From Pelethousia sp034928145 (GTDB lineage Bacteria > Bacillota > Clostridia > Christensenellales > CAG-138), in assembly GCA_034928145.1 (NCBI GenBank), contig JAYFPE010000033.1:1-12862 (forward strand): DNA of 12,862 bases, given 5' to 3'. A program made the translations under genes and the position numbers. Each line of letters starts with the position of its first letter. Within the stretch, counting starts at the first letter, position 1. Below are positions 12,614 to 12,862 of the stretch, piece after piece. The notes beneath the pieces are model-generated. The model was not told where the DNA came from, searched no databases, and saw only the letters and a list, made by a program, of their open reading frames with translations.

Positions 12614-12724
12614 CTGTTTGTTTTGTGTTTGGTCAGAGTGTCCGAAAAGGGCTAAATTGTGAAGTCCGCTACGCTTAAATAGAGGCGAGGGGAGTCGGGA
12701 ACGGCGGGAAAGCGCCGCGAAAAA

Positions 12725-12733
12725 TGGTATAAT
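12725..12733 (+). promoter_or_regulatory. Extended -10 of the transposase gene
   Basis: TGGTATAAT is a perfect TGn-TATAAT, 34 bp before the transposase start codon. There is no recognisable -35. Confidence 0.6.
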
Positions 12734-12767
12734 GGAAGGGAGAAAAAGCAAGGCGGGGACTGGATAA

Positions 12768-12862
12768 ATGGGATATATCAGGGTGCGGGAACGGGAACAG
12801 CAAACGTTGCTGCCGGGAAGTATTGAAGACTATGTATCGCAGGAGAATCCGGTGCGGGTGAT
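12768..12862 (+). CDS. IS1182-family transposase, N-terminus only (cut by window end)
   Basis: The first 31 codons read MGYIRVREREQQTLLPGSIE then DYVSQENPVRV. This is the characteristic start of IS1182-type DDE transposases (MGYI, then a TLLP segment, then DYI-x-x-DNPVRV). The catalytic core lies beyond the window, so whether the element is intact is unknown. A GGCGGGGA-like ribosome site lies about nine bases upstream, and an extended -10 precedes it. The left terminal repeat should lie between about 12570 and 12725, but I could not fix it without the right end. Confidence 0.8.
   Translation, partial: MGYIRVREREQQTLLPGSIEDYVSQENPVRV

Noticed and set aside
12521..12751. A 76-codon minus-strand open frame upstream of the VOC gene
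   Set aside because: It crosses the hairpin at 12583-12613 and the VOC promoter, starts without a ribosome site, and is probably the complement of the insertion sequence's left end.

Overview
The window reads as chromosome of an endospore-forming, anaerobic, GC-rich member of the Clostridia (Firmicutes). The evidence is a complete GerA-type spore germinant-receptor operon, a desulfoferrodoxin (the superoxide reductase of anaerobes), strong AGGAGG-type ribosome binding sites throughout, a CIRCE heat-shock operator, and TTGACA/TATAAT promoters. The family-level placement is inference; no rRNA or tRNA is present to anchor it.

Layout. 1-236: non-coding, with a perfect inverted repeat. 237-2084 (minus): a YkfC-like NlpC/P60 protein and a D-cysteine desulfhydrase-type PLP enzyme, probably co-transcribed, divergent from an AraC-family regulator (2216-3052, plus). 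The regulator is followed by an in-frame remnant of a second AraC C-terminus and a bidirectional terminator. 3202-4857 (minus): a redox/metal block of four small genes (thioredoxin, desulfoferrodoxin, DUF134 regulator, NifX/NifB-like protein with a Cys/His-rich tail) in at least three transcription units. 5021-9162 (plus): gerA-gerC-gerB plus a small fourth membrane protein, tightly coupled, with a sigma-G-like promoter upstream. 9251-9685 (minus): Hsp20 small heat-shock protein with a CIRCE element 147 bp upstream. 9859-10438: a hairpin-rich stretch with no convincing gene. 10439-11623 (plus): GT4 glycosyltransferase. 11624-12862: a visibly more AT-rich accessory segment holding an IS3-family transposase fragment, a VOC-fold protein, a long hairpin, and the start of an IS1182-type transposase cut by the window end.

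How it fits together. The thioredoxin and superoxide reductase suggest oxygen tolerance, with the DUF134/NifX-like pair probably linked to iron or molybdenum cofactor handling. The ger operon senses germinants in the spore inner membrane. Hsp20 is likely HrcA-controlled. Points most worth a second look: the NlpC/P60 domain has Gly where the catalytic Cys should be; the tail of a diverged AraC paralogue lies in frame behind the intact regulator; two mirror-image CATATG elements bracket the DUF134 promoter; and CIRCE sits between potential divergent promoters, next to a structured region ending in a terminator-like hairpin.
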